In this document: positions 1 to 5,735 of the stretch, one piece after another
How the letters are laid out: each line of letters begins with the position of its first letter
Position numbering within the stretch: the first letter of the stretch is position 1
Assembly: GCA_946885735.1 (NCBI GenBank)
Contig: CAMPGW010000115.1
Location: 1 to 5,735 of the forward strand
Source: an uncultured Gammaproteobacteria bacterium
GTDB lineage: Bacteria > Pseudomonadota > Gammaproteobacteria > Xanthomonadales > Xanthomonadaceae
Length of the DNA: 5,735 nt
Reading direction: 5' to 3'
Position numbers and translations under genes: made by a program
Notes under the pieces: generated by a model
Databases searched by the model: none
Seen by the model: only the letters and a program-made list of their open reading frames with translations
Told to the model about the DNA's origin: nothing

Positions 1-1595
1 ACGTGCTGGTGCAGGGCAAGTTCTGGACGATGTTCTCGCTGCTGTTCGGCATGGGCTTCGCGGTCATGCTCAGCCGCGCCGAGCGCGCCGGGCGCAACTT
101 CATGCGGCCCTACCTGCGGCGGATCGCGGCGCTGGCGGTGTTCGGCGTGTTGCACAACATCTTCATCTGGGGCGGCGACATCCTCTTCAGCTATTCGGTC
201 GCCGCGGTGGGCCTGCTGATCGTGTTGTACGGGCGAACGGCCCCCATCCTCGCCGCCATGGGTTTCCTGCTCGTGGTCGGCATCCTCGGCGCGATGGACG
301 TGGTGCCCCAGGGCACGGCGGCCTTCCAGGTGCTGGTCGGACTGATGTTCATGGGGATCGCGGCGCTCTACCTGCGTAGCGAGGGGCGGTCACGCTTCCT
401 TGGCAAATCCTGGCTGAGCTTCTCGATCCCGTTCCTGGTGCTGGGCGTGCTGGCGGCCCTGGCGGCGATCGCCTTCGTGTTCATTCCCGGCCCGCTCGGC
501 GAGGCCAAGGTCCCGGTCGCGATCTTCGCGGGTGTCCTGCTGCTCATCGCCTGGGCGTCCGACCACTACCACGATCCCGCGGAGCCGCGCATGCGCCGCC
601 TCGGCGCCGGCCTCTACCTGTTCCCGTTCGTGATGATGCTGTTGTTCGGCATCGCGCAACTGGTGATGGGTCCGCGGCCGCCGCCGCCCGGCGGCGACGC
701 GGCGCTGGTCGCGGTGCGCGCCGAGGCCGCCGCCGCGGACGCGGCGGGCAGGGAATGGCCTGCCAAGGAAAAACCCGGCAAGAAGAATGCCTCCAGGGAC
801 GAATCCACCAAGCCCGGCGCCGCCGGCAGCGGCGCAGACCCGGCGTACGCCTGGGCGCGCGGCAAGGTCGAGGGTGAACGCTACCGCGCCGAATCCGCCC
901 GCGACATCGCCGAGGAACGCCGTATCGAATCGGGCGGCACCTACCTGGAAGCCGTGCGTTTCCGCGCCGGCAAGCTCGCCGAGAACGCACCCAACGAGGC
1001 CAACTTCGGCATCATCCTGGTCGGCATGTTCCTGCTGGGCGCGTGGTTCGTGCGCTCCGGGGTGATGGAAGACACCGGCGCGCACCTGCCGCTGTTCCGC
1101 AAGCTGGCGCTGGTGGGCATTCCGGTAGGCGTCGGCCTCGGGTTGGTGGGGGCGGCGATCGACACCTCGGCTTCGCCCGGCGTCCCGGGCGATCCGTACC
1201 AGGTCGCGCAGGGGCTGATGTACATCGGCAACCTGCCCGCGTGCCTGGGCTACGTCGGCGTCATCGTGCTGATGTTGCATTCGGCCAGCGCATTGCAGCG
1301 CGTGCGCGTGCTGGCGCCGCTGGGCCGCATGGCCTTGACCAACTACCTCACGCACTCGTTGTTGGGCACCTGGTTCTTCTACGGTTATGGACTCGGCCAG
1401 TGGGGCATGGGCCGCGCCAGCCAGGTCGCGTTCGTGGCGGCGGTCATCGTCCTGCAGATCCTGTTCTGCCACTGGTGGCTGTCGAAGTTCCGCTACGGCC
1501 CGATGGAATGGCTGTGGCGCGCGATCACCTACTGGCAGCTGCCGCCGATGCGCCGCGGCGTCGAGCCGACGCTGGAGGCTCGCGCGGCCGCCTGA
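1..1595 (+). CDS. DUF418 domain-containing multi-pass membrane protein, 5'-truncated by the window edge
   Basis: This is a polytopic inner-membrane protein of unknown biochemical role. The first whole codon is at position 3, and 530 residues are visible before the TGA at 1593-1595. The visible part opens with GKFWTMFSLLFGMGFAVML, a segment that in this family follows an N-terminal membrane region of some tens of residues. The true start is therefore upstream of the window, and the GTG at position 3 is only an internal Val codon. Hydrophobic segments lie near residues 41-58, 62-77, 79-98, 106-124, 138-161, 170-186, 201-222, 335-350, 367-387, 405-426, 441-463 and 473-492. The C-terminal DUF418 signature is clear: LAPLGRMALTNYLTHSLLGT at 437-456 and YGPMEWLWRAITYWQ at 498-512. 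Between about 225 and 318 lies a long polar loop rich in Ala, Pro, Lys and Glu, larger than I expect for the family. DUF418 proteins are often linked to transport on weak evidence, so I assign no function. The family call is firm. Confidence 0.88.
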   Translation, partial: VLVQGKFWTMFSLLFGMGFAVMLSRAERAGRNFMRPYLRRIAALAVFGVLHNIFIWGGDILFSYSVAAVGLLIVLYGRTAPILAAMGFLLVVGILGAMDVVPQGTAAFQVLVGLMFMGIAALYLRSEGRSRFLGKSWLSFSIPFLVLGVLAALAAIAFVFIPGPLGEAKVPVAIFAGVLLLIAWASDHYHDPAEPRMRRLGAGLYLFPFVMMLLFGIAQLVMGPRPPPPGGDAALVAVRAEAAAADAAGREWPAKEKPGKKNASRDESTKPGAAGSGADPAYAWARGKVEGERYRAESARDIAEERRIESGGTYLEAVRFRAGKLAENAPNEANFGIILVGMFLLGAWFVRSGVMEDTGAHLPLFRKLALVGIPVGVGLGLVGAAIDTSASPGVPGDPYQVAQGLMYIGNLPACLGYVGVIVLMLHSASALQRVRVLAPLGRMALTNYLTHSLLGTWFFYGYGLGQWGMGRASQVAFVAAVIVLQILFCHWWLSKFRYGPMEWLWRAITYWQLPPMRRGVEPTLEARAAA

Positions 1596-1618
1596 GCGCG
1601 CACCCGGAGCGCGGGCCT

Positions 1619-1637
1619 GCCGCCTTACAATGGCGGC
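1619..1637. repeat. Inverted repeat flanking the -10 box before the oxidoreductase gene
   Basis: The six-base arms GCCGCC (1619-1624) and GGCGGC (1632-1637) are exact reverse complements around the seven-base centre TTACAAT. The right arm ends directly against the ATG at 1638. As RNA read through from the DUF418 gene it would fold into a small GC hairpin, but no T-tract follows, so it is a poor intrinsic terminator. As DNA it brackets the probable -10 hexamer and could be an operator. It could also be chance in such GC-rich sequence. Confidence 0.5.
1626..1631 (+). promoter_or_regulatory. Probable -10 box of a leaderless promoter for the FAD oxidoreductase
   Basis: TACAAT matches five of the six bases of the sigma-70 -10 consensus TATAAT and is conspicuous in a nearly AT-free stretch. 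Six bases separate it from the ATG at 1638, so a normal initiation distance puts the transcription start on or next to the A of the start codon. That implies an mRNA with little or no 5' leader. It fits the lack of a convincing Shine-Dalgarno sequence, since only GGCGG precedes the ATG. I find no -35-like hexamer at 16-18 bp spacing; the bases around 1602-1609 are GC-rich. The promoter call is inferred from sequence only. Confidence 0.6.
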
Positions 1638-2885
1638 ATGAGCGAAGCCGACATCGTCGTGCTGGGAGGCGGTGCGATCGGCCTGTCCTGCGCCTTGCAC
1701 CTGCAACTGGCCGGTCGCCAGGTGCGCGTGATCGAACGCGGCCGCGTGGGGGGCGCGACCTCGCACGGCAACTGCGGAACGATCACGCCCAGCCACGCTC
1801 CGCCGCTGGCGGCGCCGGGCACCTTGCTGAAGGCGATGCGATGGATGCTGCGGCCGGATGCGCCGCTCTACGTCCCCCCGCGATGGGACCCGGCCCTGGC
1901 GGGCTGGATGCTGCGCTTCGCATCGCGCTGCAATCGTCGCGACTGGCTGGCGAGCGCCAGGCCCAAGGGTGAGTTGTTGTCGCTGTCGCGCCGGATGCTC
2001 GAGGACCTGGTGCGCGAGCACGGGCTCGACTGCGGCTTCGAGGCCAGTGGCCTGCGCTATGTGCACCGCGACCCGCGCCTGCTGGAACAGGACCTGGCGC
2101 AGTTGCCGGGCCTGCGCGAGCTGGGCATCGAGGCGCAGGCGCTGGATGCGGCGCAGCTCGGAGCCCTGGAGCCCGCGCTGCTGCCCGGCCTGTCCGGCGG
2201 CATCCATTTCCCCGGCGACGCGCAGCTGCGGCCGGACCACTACACCGCGGAGCTGGCACGCGTGCTGCGCCAGCATGGGGGCCTCATCGAGGAAGGCACC
2301 ACGGTGCAGGGCTTGCGCCGGTCCCGCGGCCGCGTGGAAGGTGTGGACACCGATGCCGGCCCGCGCGCAGCCGCGGCCGTGCTGGTCGCGTTGGGCCCCT
2401 GGTCCGCGCCCTGGCTGGCGCCGCTGGGTGTCCGACTGCCGATCCAACCGGGCAAGGGCTACTCGATCACCTGGTCGCGGCCGCGCCTGGCGCCGAAGGT
2501 GCCGCTGGTGCTGCGCGACGACAGCGTCTGCGTGACGGCCTGGGAAGATGGTTACCGCCTGGGCAGCACGATGGAGTTTTCCGGATACGACGCCCGGCTC
2601 AATCGCGTGCGCCTGGACGCGCTCGAGCGTGGCGCCGCGCGCTTCCTGCGCGAACCGGTCGGCGCGCAACGGCGCGAGGAGTGGTTCGGCTGGCGGCCGA
2701 TGACGCCGGACGACCTGCCGGTGCTCGGCGCCGCGCCCGGCGTCGAGGGGCTCTGGCTCGCCACCGGCCACGGCATGATGGGCATCGGCATGAGCGCCGC
2801 CACCGGCCGCCTGATGGCCGAGCTGATGACCGGCGCCGAGCCCTGCCTGGATCCGCGCCCGTTCCGCCCGGAACGCTTCGGCTGA
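1638..2885 (+). CDS. FAD-dependent oxidoreductase, DAO/D-amino-acid dehydrogenase (DadA-like) family
   Basis: This 415-residue flavoenzyme probably oxidises the C-N bond of an amino or imino acid, giving an imine that hydrolyses to a 2-oxo acid. The N-terminal FAD Rossmann motif is GGGAIG at residues 10-15, with Glu33 (VIERG) placed to bind the ribose. A second FAD-contact region follows at 39-53 (GATSHGNCGTITPSH), where DadA proteins carry an SxxNxG-type motif. The substrate-domain hallmarks PGKGYSIT (271-278) and RLGSTMEF (307-314) come next. The C-terminal flavin motifs are WRPMTPDDLPVLG (352-364) and ATGHGMMG (375-382). I see no signal peptide or membrane segment; it is cytoplasmic or membrane-peripheral. 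Length is normal for DadA-like enzymes. The start at 1638 is set by the Rossmann motif ten residues in and by the upstream -10 box. Similar xanthomonad proteins are often called D-amino-acid or D-hydroxyproline dehydrogenase, but the substrate cannot be read from the sequence, and no epimerase is visible. hutG follows within 14 bases. Confidence 0.9.
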   Translation: MSEADIVVLGGGAIGLSCALHLQLAGRQVRVIERGRVGGATSHGNCGTITPSHAPPLAAPGTLLKAMRWMLRPDAPLYVPPRWDPALAGWMLRFASRCNRRDWLASARPKGELLSLSRRMLEDLVREHGLDCGFEASGLRYVHRDPRLLEQDLAQLPGLRELGIEAQALDAAQLGALEPALLPGLSGGIHFPGDAQLRPDHYTAELARVLRQHGGLIEEGTTVQGLRRSRGRVEGVDTDAGPRAAAAVLVALGPWSAPWLAPLGVRLPIQPGKGYSITWSRPRLAPKVPLVLRDDSVCVTAWEDGYRLGSTMEFSGYDARLNRVRLDALERGAARFLREPVGAQRREEWFGWRPMTPDDLPVLGAAPGVEGLWLATGHGMMGIGMSAATGRLMAELMTGAEPCLDPRPFRPERFG

Positions 2886-2886
2886 G

Positions 2887-2892
2887 TACCAT
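2887..2892 (+). promoter_or_regulatory. Possible -10 box just before the hutG start codon
   Basis: TACCAT matches four of six bases of the -10 consensus and ends seven bases before the ATG at 2900. The stretch TACCATGTCCGGCATG closely parallels TACAATGGCGGCATG in front of the oxidoreductase gene. If active it would give hutG its own leaderless transcript inside the two-gene unit. No -35 hexamer is evident, and the site overlaps the alternative ATG at 2891, so the match may be coincidental. Confidence 0.3.
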
Positions 2893-2899
2893 GTCCGGC

Positions 2900-3676
2900 A
2901 TGGACATCCTTTCTCTGCATCGCGGCACCGCGCCCCTTCTGGTGAGCCTGCCGCACGACGGCAGCCACATCCCCGCGGAACTCGCCGCGCGCATGCAGCC
3001 GGAAGCCCGCCGCGCGCCCGACACGGACTGGCACGTCGCACGGCTGTATGGCTTCGCCCGCGAGCTCGGCGCCTCGATGCTCGTGCCCTCGCACTCGCGC
3101 TATGTCGTGGACCTCAATCGCCCGCCCGACGACGTCTCGCTCTACCCGGGGCAGAACACCACCGGCCTGTGCCCGATCGTGCGCTTCAGCGGCGATCCGG
3201 TGTACCTGCCCGGGCAGGAGCCCTCGCCCGACGAGGTTCGCGCTCGCGTGCAGGCCTACTGGCAGCCCTACCATCGCGCCCTGCAGGAGGAATTGGCCCG
3301 GCTGCTGGCCGCGCATGGGCGCGTGCTGCTGTGGGAGGGACATTCCATCCGCGCAGTGGTGCCCTTCCTCTTCGAGGGACGGCTGCCCGACATCAACGTC
3401 GGAACGTCGGGCGGGTCCAGCTGCCAGGCCGACACCCAGTCGCGGATCGAGTCCGTGCTGGCGGCGCAGGCCGATTACCAGTGGGTCGTGAACGGACGTT
3501 TCAAAGGCGGATACATCACCCGCCATTACGGCGATCCGCGGCAGGGCATCGACGCCGTGCAGCTCGAACTCGCGCAGTGCAACTACATGGACGAAGACAG
3601 CTTCGACTGGGATGAAGCCCGTGCCTCGCGCCTGCAGCCCTTGTTGCGCGACCTGCTGCGGGCCGCGCTGGGCTGA
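2900..3676 (+). CDS. hutG: N-formylglutamate deformylase (N-formylglutamate amidohydrolase)
   Basis: HutG hydrolyses N-formyl-L-glutamate to L-glutamate and formate (EC 3.5.1.68). It is the last step of the histidine route that passes through formiminoglutamate deiminase (HutF). The 258-residue cytoplasmic protein matches the family (PF05013) over its whole length. Motifs are LLVSLPHDG at 13-21, DTDWHVARLY at 41-50, SRYVVDLNRPPDD at 66-78, LYPGQNTTGLCP at 81-92, LLWEGHSI at 143-150, FLFEGRLPDINVGT at 156-169 and GIDAVQLELAQ at 216-226. His19, Glu146 and His148 are probable metal or catalytic residues by their place in conserved motifs. Two ATGs are possible: 2891 (MSG extension, 261 residues) and 2900. 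I chose 2900 because family similarity begins there and a -10-like box sits at leaderless distance; neither has a good ribosome binding site. The gene starts 14 bases after the oxidoreductase stop (five bases if 2891 is used), so co-transcription or translational coupling is likely. No other hut gene is in the window. Confidence 0.93.
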   Translation: MDILSLHRGTAPLLVSLPHDGSHIPAELAARMQPEARRAPDTDWHVARLYGFARELGASMLVPSHSRYVVDLNRPPDDVSLYPGQNTTGLCPIVRFSGDPVYLPGQEPSPDEVRARVQAYWQPYHRALQEELARLLAAHGRVLLWEGHSIRAVVPFLFEGRLPDINVGTSGGSSCQADTQSRIESVLAAQADYQWVVNGRFKGGYITRHYGDPRQGIDAVQLELAQCNYMDEDSFDWDEARASRLQPLLRDLLRAALG

Positions 3677-3695
3677 GGCTCCGCGGGAGCCTCAG
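3673..3695. terminator. Hairpin shared by the convergent hutG and parE ends, possible bidirectional terminator
   Basis: The arms CTGAGGCTCC (3673-3682) and GGAGCCTCAG (3686-3695) are perfect ten-base complements around a three-base GCG loop. The hutG TGA (3674-3676) lies in the left arm. The parE TGA on the minus strand (plus-strand TCA at 3692-3694) lies at the mirror position in the right arm. The structure fills the whole 15-base gap between the two genes. Neither side has a T-run: ACCTCC follows on the plus strand and CCCAGC on the minus strand. It is thus not a canonical intrinsic terminator, though such hairpins between convergent genes commonly end or stabilise transcripts. Confidence 0.7.
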
Positions 3696-5581
3696 ACCTC
3701 CAGCGAGGCCAAGTCTCCCTTCGACTCGAGCCAGGACTTCCGATCCGGCGCACGCTTCTTGCCCAGCAGCATGTCCATCAGCGAGCGGGTCTGCAGCGCA
3801 TCCTCGACGGTCAGCTGCACGAGCCGGCGGGTGTCCGGATGCACGGTGGATTCGCGCAACTGCGAAGGGTTCATCTCGCCCAGGCCCTTGAAGCGCGTCA
3901 CGTTGACCTGGCCGCGGATTTTCTCCTTCTCGATGCGCTCGAGCAGGATGCGTTTTTCCTCCTCGTCCAGCGCGTAGAAGACCTGCTTGCCCACGTCCAC
4001 GCGGAACAGCGGCGGCATCGCGACGAAGATGTGGCCGGCGCGCACCAGCGCCGGGAAGTGGCGCAGGAACAGCGCCGCCAGCAGGGTGGCGATGTGCAGG
4101 CCGTCGGAATCGGCATCGGCCAGGATGATCACCTTGCCGTAGCGCAGTCCGGAGATGTCCTCCACGCCGGGATCGCAGCCGATCGCCACGGCCAGGTCGT
4201 GCACTTCGGTCGAAGCCAGCACGCCGCCGCTCTCGACTTCCCAGGTGTTGAGGATCTTGCCGCGCAGCGGCAGGATCGCCTGGAAATCCTTGTCGCGCGC
4301 CTGCTTGGCGCTGCCGCCCGCGGAGTCGCCTTCGACCAGGAACAGTTCGGTACGACCGAGGTCCTGCGAGATGCAGTCGGCGAGCTTGCCGGGCAGGGCA
4401 GGCCCTTGCGTGATCTTCTTGCGGACGATCTGCTTCTCGGTCTTGAGCCGCGCGGTCGCCCGGTCGATCGCCAGCTGCGCGATCTGCGTGCCGACCTCGA
4501 CGTGCTGGTTCAGCCACAGCGAGAAGGCGTCGTGCGCCGCGCCCTCGATGAAGGCCGCGGCCTGGCGTGAGCTCAGCCGTTCCTTGGTCTGTCCGCTGAA
4601 CTGCGGGTCGGTCATCTTCAGCGAGAGCACGTAGGAAACGCGGTCCCAGACATCCTCGGGCGCGAGCTTCACGCCGCGCGGCAACAGGTTGCGGAAGTCG
4701 CAGAACTCGCGCAGCGCATCGGTCAGGCCCGAGCGCAGGCCGTTGACGTGGGTCCCGCCCTGCGCGGTGGGGATCAGGTTGACGTAGCTCTCCTGCACGA
4801 GTTCGCCCTCGGCCGACCAGGCCACGGCCCAGTCGACGATCTCGTTTTCCTTCGACAGGTTGCCGGTGAACAACTGCGACGGCAGCAGCTCGCGGCCCGA
4901 CAACTCGCCCAGCAGGTAGTCGCGCAGGCCGTTCTCGTAGTGCCATTCGTGGCGCTCGCCGCTGCCCTCGTCGAACAGCTTGACCGTCAGGCCCGGGCAG
5001 AGCACCGCCTTCGCGCGCAGCAGGTGGCGCAGGGCGCGCACGGCGAATTTCGGCGTGTCGAAATACTTCGGGTCCGGCCAGAAGCGCAGGCGGGTGCCGG
5101 AGTTGCGCTTGCCGACGCTGCCGACGACCTCCAGCGGCGACGACCGGAAGCCGTCGCGAAATTCCATCCGGTGCTCGCTGCCGTCGCGCTTGATCAGCAC
5201 CTCGACCTTCTTCGACAGCGCGTTCACCACGCTGACGCCGACGCCGTGCAAGCCGCCGGAGAAGGTGTAGTTGCGGTTGTTGAACTTGCCGCCGGCATGC
5301 AGGCGCGTGAGGATCAGTTCCACGCCCGGCATCTTCTCCTCCGGGTGCATGTCCACCGGCATGCCGCGGCCGTCGTCGGCCACCTCGCAGCTGCCGTCCT
5401 CGTACAGGCTGACCTCGACCGTCTTCGCGTGGCCCGCGAGGGCCTCGTCCACGGAGTTGTCCACGACTTCCTGCGCCAGGTGGTTGGGCCGGGTGGTGTC
5501 GGTGTACATGCCGGGCCGGCGCTTGACCGGATCCAGGCCGGACAGGACTTCGATGTCCGCGGAGTTGTAGCGGCTGCTCAT
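3692..5581 (-). CDS. parE: DNA topoisomerase IV subunit B (ATPase and TOPRIM subunit)
   Basis: ParE pairs with ParC to form topoisomerase IV, the type IIA enzyme that decatenates daughter chromosomes and relaxes supercoils using ATP. The product has 629 residues, close to the 630 of E. coli ParE. The GHKL ATPase domain shows QEVVDNSVDEAL (37-48, catalytic Glu38, Mg-binding Asn42), DDGRGMP (69-75, Asp69 for adenine) and the glycine-rich lid GGLHGVG (109-115). The transducer domain carries the ATP-contacting QTK loop (331-333). The TOPRIM domain has EGDSAGGSAKQ (417-427, Glu417), PLRGKILN (438-445) and the metal-binding DADSDG (489-494), followed by FKGLGEMNP (564-572). The short C-terminus, ending near SWLESKGDLASLEV, and LHIATLLAALF after the metal motif point to ParE rather than GyrB. 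The ATG at 5581 is chosen because ParE proteins begin with an SRYNSADIEVLSGLDP-type sequence and a weak GGAA site lies four bases upstream. No key residue is missing. The gene converges on hutG. Confidence 0.97.
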   Translation of the reverse strand: MSSRYNSADIEVLSGLDPVKRRPGMYTDTTRPNHLAQEVVDNSVDEALAGHAKTVEVSLYEDGSCEVADDGRGMPVDMHPEEKMPGVELILTRLHAGGKFNNRNYTFSGGLHGVGVSVVNALSKKVEVLIKRDGSEHRMEFRDGFRSSPLEVVGSVGKRNSGTRLRFWPDPKYFDTPKFAVRALRHLLRAKAVLCPGLTVKLFDEGSGERHEWHYENGLRDYLLGELSGRELLPSQLFTGNLSKENEIVDWAVAWSAEGELVQESYVNLIPTAQGGTHVNGLRSGLTDALREFCDFRNLLPRGVKLAPEDVWDRVSYVLSLKMTDPQFSGQTKERLSSRQAAAFIEGAAHDAFSLWLNQHVEVGTQIAQLAIDRATARLKTEKQIVRKKITQGPALPGKLADCISQDLGRTELFLVEGDSAGGSAKQARDKDFQAILPLRGKILNTWEVESGGVLASTEVHDLAVAIGCDPGVEDISGLRYGKVIILADADSDGLHIATLLAALFLRHFPALVRAGHIFVAMPPLFRVDVGKQVFYALDEEEKRILLERIEKEKIRGQVNVTRFKGLGEMNPSQLRESTVHPDTRRLVQLTVEDALQTRSLMDMLLGKKRAPDRKSWLESKGDLASLEV

Positions 5582-5633
5582 GCGTTCCAGGGGGCGGGAA
5601 TGAAGCGACAGGATGGGCAGGGTGGCGAGGGCG

Positions 5634-5645
5634 GTCAAGCTTGAC
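5634..5645. repeat. Perfect 12-bp palindrome upstream of parE
   Basis: GTCAAGCTTGAC is its own reverse complement, and the symmetry stops cleanly at both ends. Its right edge lies about 64 bases and its left edge about 53 bases before the parE ATG at 5581. Each half holds a TTGAC, so both strands offer a -35-like hexamer. On the minus strand this is TTGACC, but 16-18 bases further on there is only CATCCT or similar, a poor -10 box. It could be a binding site for a dimeric regulator or part of the parE promoter. Function is inference. Confidence 0.4.
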
Positions 5646-5680
5646 GCAAGGCCGGGAGCATGAACGCGAACCGAACGAAG

Positions 5681-5700
5681 CCGCCGCTTCGAAGCGGCGG
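5681..5700. repeat. Perfect 20-bp palindrome, possible terminator hairpin upstream of parE
   Basis: CCGCCGCTTCGAAGCGGCGG is exactly self-complementary and can fold as a 7-8 bp GC stem with a small TTCGAA or TCGA loop. On the minus strand a TAA (plus-strand TTA at 5701-5703) lies directly before it and the parE region follows. It could therefore be the terminator of a gene whose end lies beyond the window edge. No T-run follows on either strand. A competing five-base stem (CGAAG 5676-5680 with CTTCG 5687-5691) overlaps it. It could also be one copy of a dispersed intergenic repeat, which cannot be told from one copy. Confidence 0.45.
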
Positions 5701-5735
5701 TTAGAGCCCCGTTACTGTTGAGCCGGCTAGCGTTC

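Noticed and set aside
3..5. GTG at position 3 as the real start of the DUF418 gene
   Set aside because: The protein would begin in the middle of the conserved N-terminal membrane region, so the gene is better read as cut by the window edge.
2681..2899. GTG start 73 codons upstream of the chosen hutG start
   Set aside because: The extension lies inside the oxidoreductase gene in another frame, and HutG similarity starts at MDILSL.
390..3041. An 883-codon open frame on the minus strand antisense to the DUF418, oxidoreductase and hutG genes
   Set aside because: It is in register with the codons of the first two genes, where a stop needs a sense TTA, CTA or TCA codon, all avoided in this GC-rich genome. 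Its product is Arg/Gln/Ala/His-rich with no recognisable motif, while the sense strand encodes clear protein families.
3516..4946. A 476-codon frame on the minus strand overlapping parE in another frame
   Set aside because: The product is Arg/Ala/Gly-rich with no family features, and the overlapping frame is unmistakably parE.
3692..5581. GyrB instead of ParE
   Set aside because: The length of 629 residues, the absence of the large C-terminal insertion of gammaproteobacterial GyrB, and DADSDGLHIATLL rather than the GyrB-type DADVDGSHIRTLL favour ParE.
4748..5644. A 298-codon plus-strand frame antisense to parE
   Set aside because: It is in register antisense to parE, so its openness follows from rare TTA, CTA and TCA codons. 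I see no ribosome binding site or domain.
5660..5704. A 14-codon plus-strand ORF (MNANRTKPPLRSGG) with a GGGAG stretch just before its ATG
   Set aside because: Most of it is the 20-bp palindrome, no downstream gene is visible for it to act as a leader, and such short ORFs are common by chance.
5705..5735. End of an upstream minus-strand gene reading ...LAGSTVTGL followed by TAA at 5701-5703
   Set aside because: Only ten codons are visible and one of three frames would often look like this by chance, so it is mentioned with the palindrome but not annotated as a gene.

Overview
The window is very GC-rich (by eye close to 70%). Its codons avoid TTA, CTA and TCA, and coding density is high. The protein wording of ParE, HutG and the FAD oxidoreductase most resembles Xanthomonadaceae of the Lysobacter/Luteimonas type as I remember them. 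That assignment is from memory of families, not from a search. The region looks chromosomal and mostly ordinary. I see no transposase, integrase, CRISPR array, tRNA or rRNA.

Layout. (1) Positions 1-1595, plus strand: the 3' part of a gene for a multi-pass membrane protein with a C-terminal DUF418 domain, its start cut off by the window edge. (2) Positions 1638-2885, plus strand: an FAD-dependent oxidoreductase of the DAO/DadA family. A clear -10 box lies six bases before its ATG, which suggests a leaderless transcript. (3) Positions 2900-3676 (alternative start 2891), plus strand: HutG, N-formylglutamate deformylase, 14 bases after the oxidoreductase stop and probably co-transcribed with it. 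(4) Positions 3692-5581, minus strand: parE, topoisomerase IV subunit B, convergent with hutG. (5) Positions 5582-5735: the parE upstream region, with two perfect palindromes and no gene I can support.

Function. The oxidoreductase and HutG probably form a small amino-acid catabolic unit. HutG releases glutamate and formate from N-formylglutamate, the last step of the five-step histidine route, but no other hut gene is visible here. The oxidoreductase probably deaminates or dehydrogenates an amino acid, with an unknown substrate. parE is an unrelated essential gene. hutG and parE end against each other in a 10-bp-stem hairpin whose two arms carry the two stop codons at mirror positions.

No new multi-gene system is evident. 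The observations most worth a second look are regulatory: matching '-10 then ATG' elements in front of the oxidoreductase and hutG, the shared stop-codon hairpin, and the two palindromes before parE. The oxidoreductase-hutG pairing and the long charged loop in the DUF418 protein are also worth checking.
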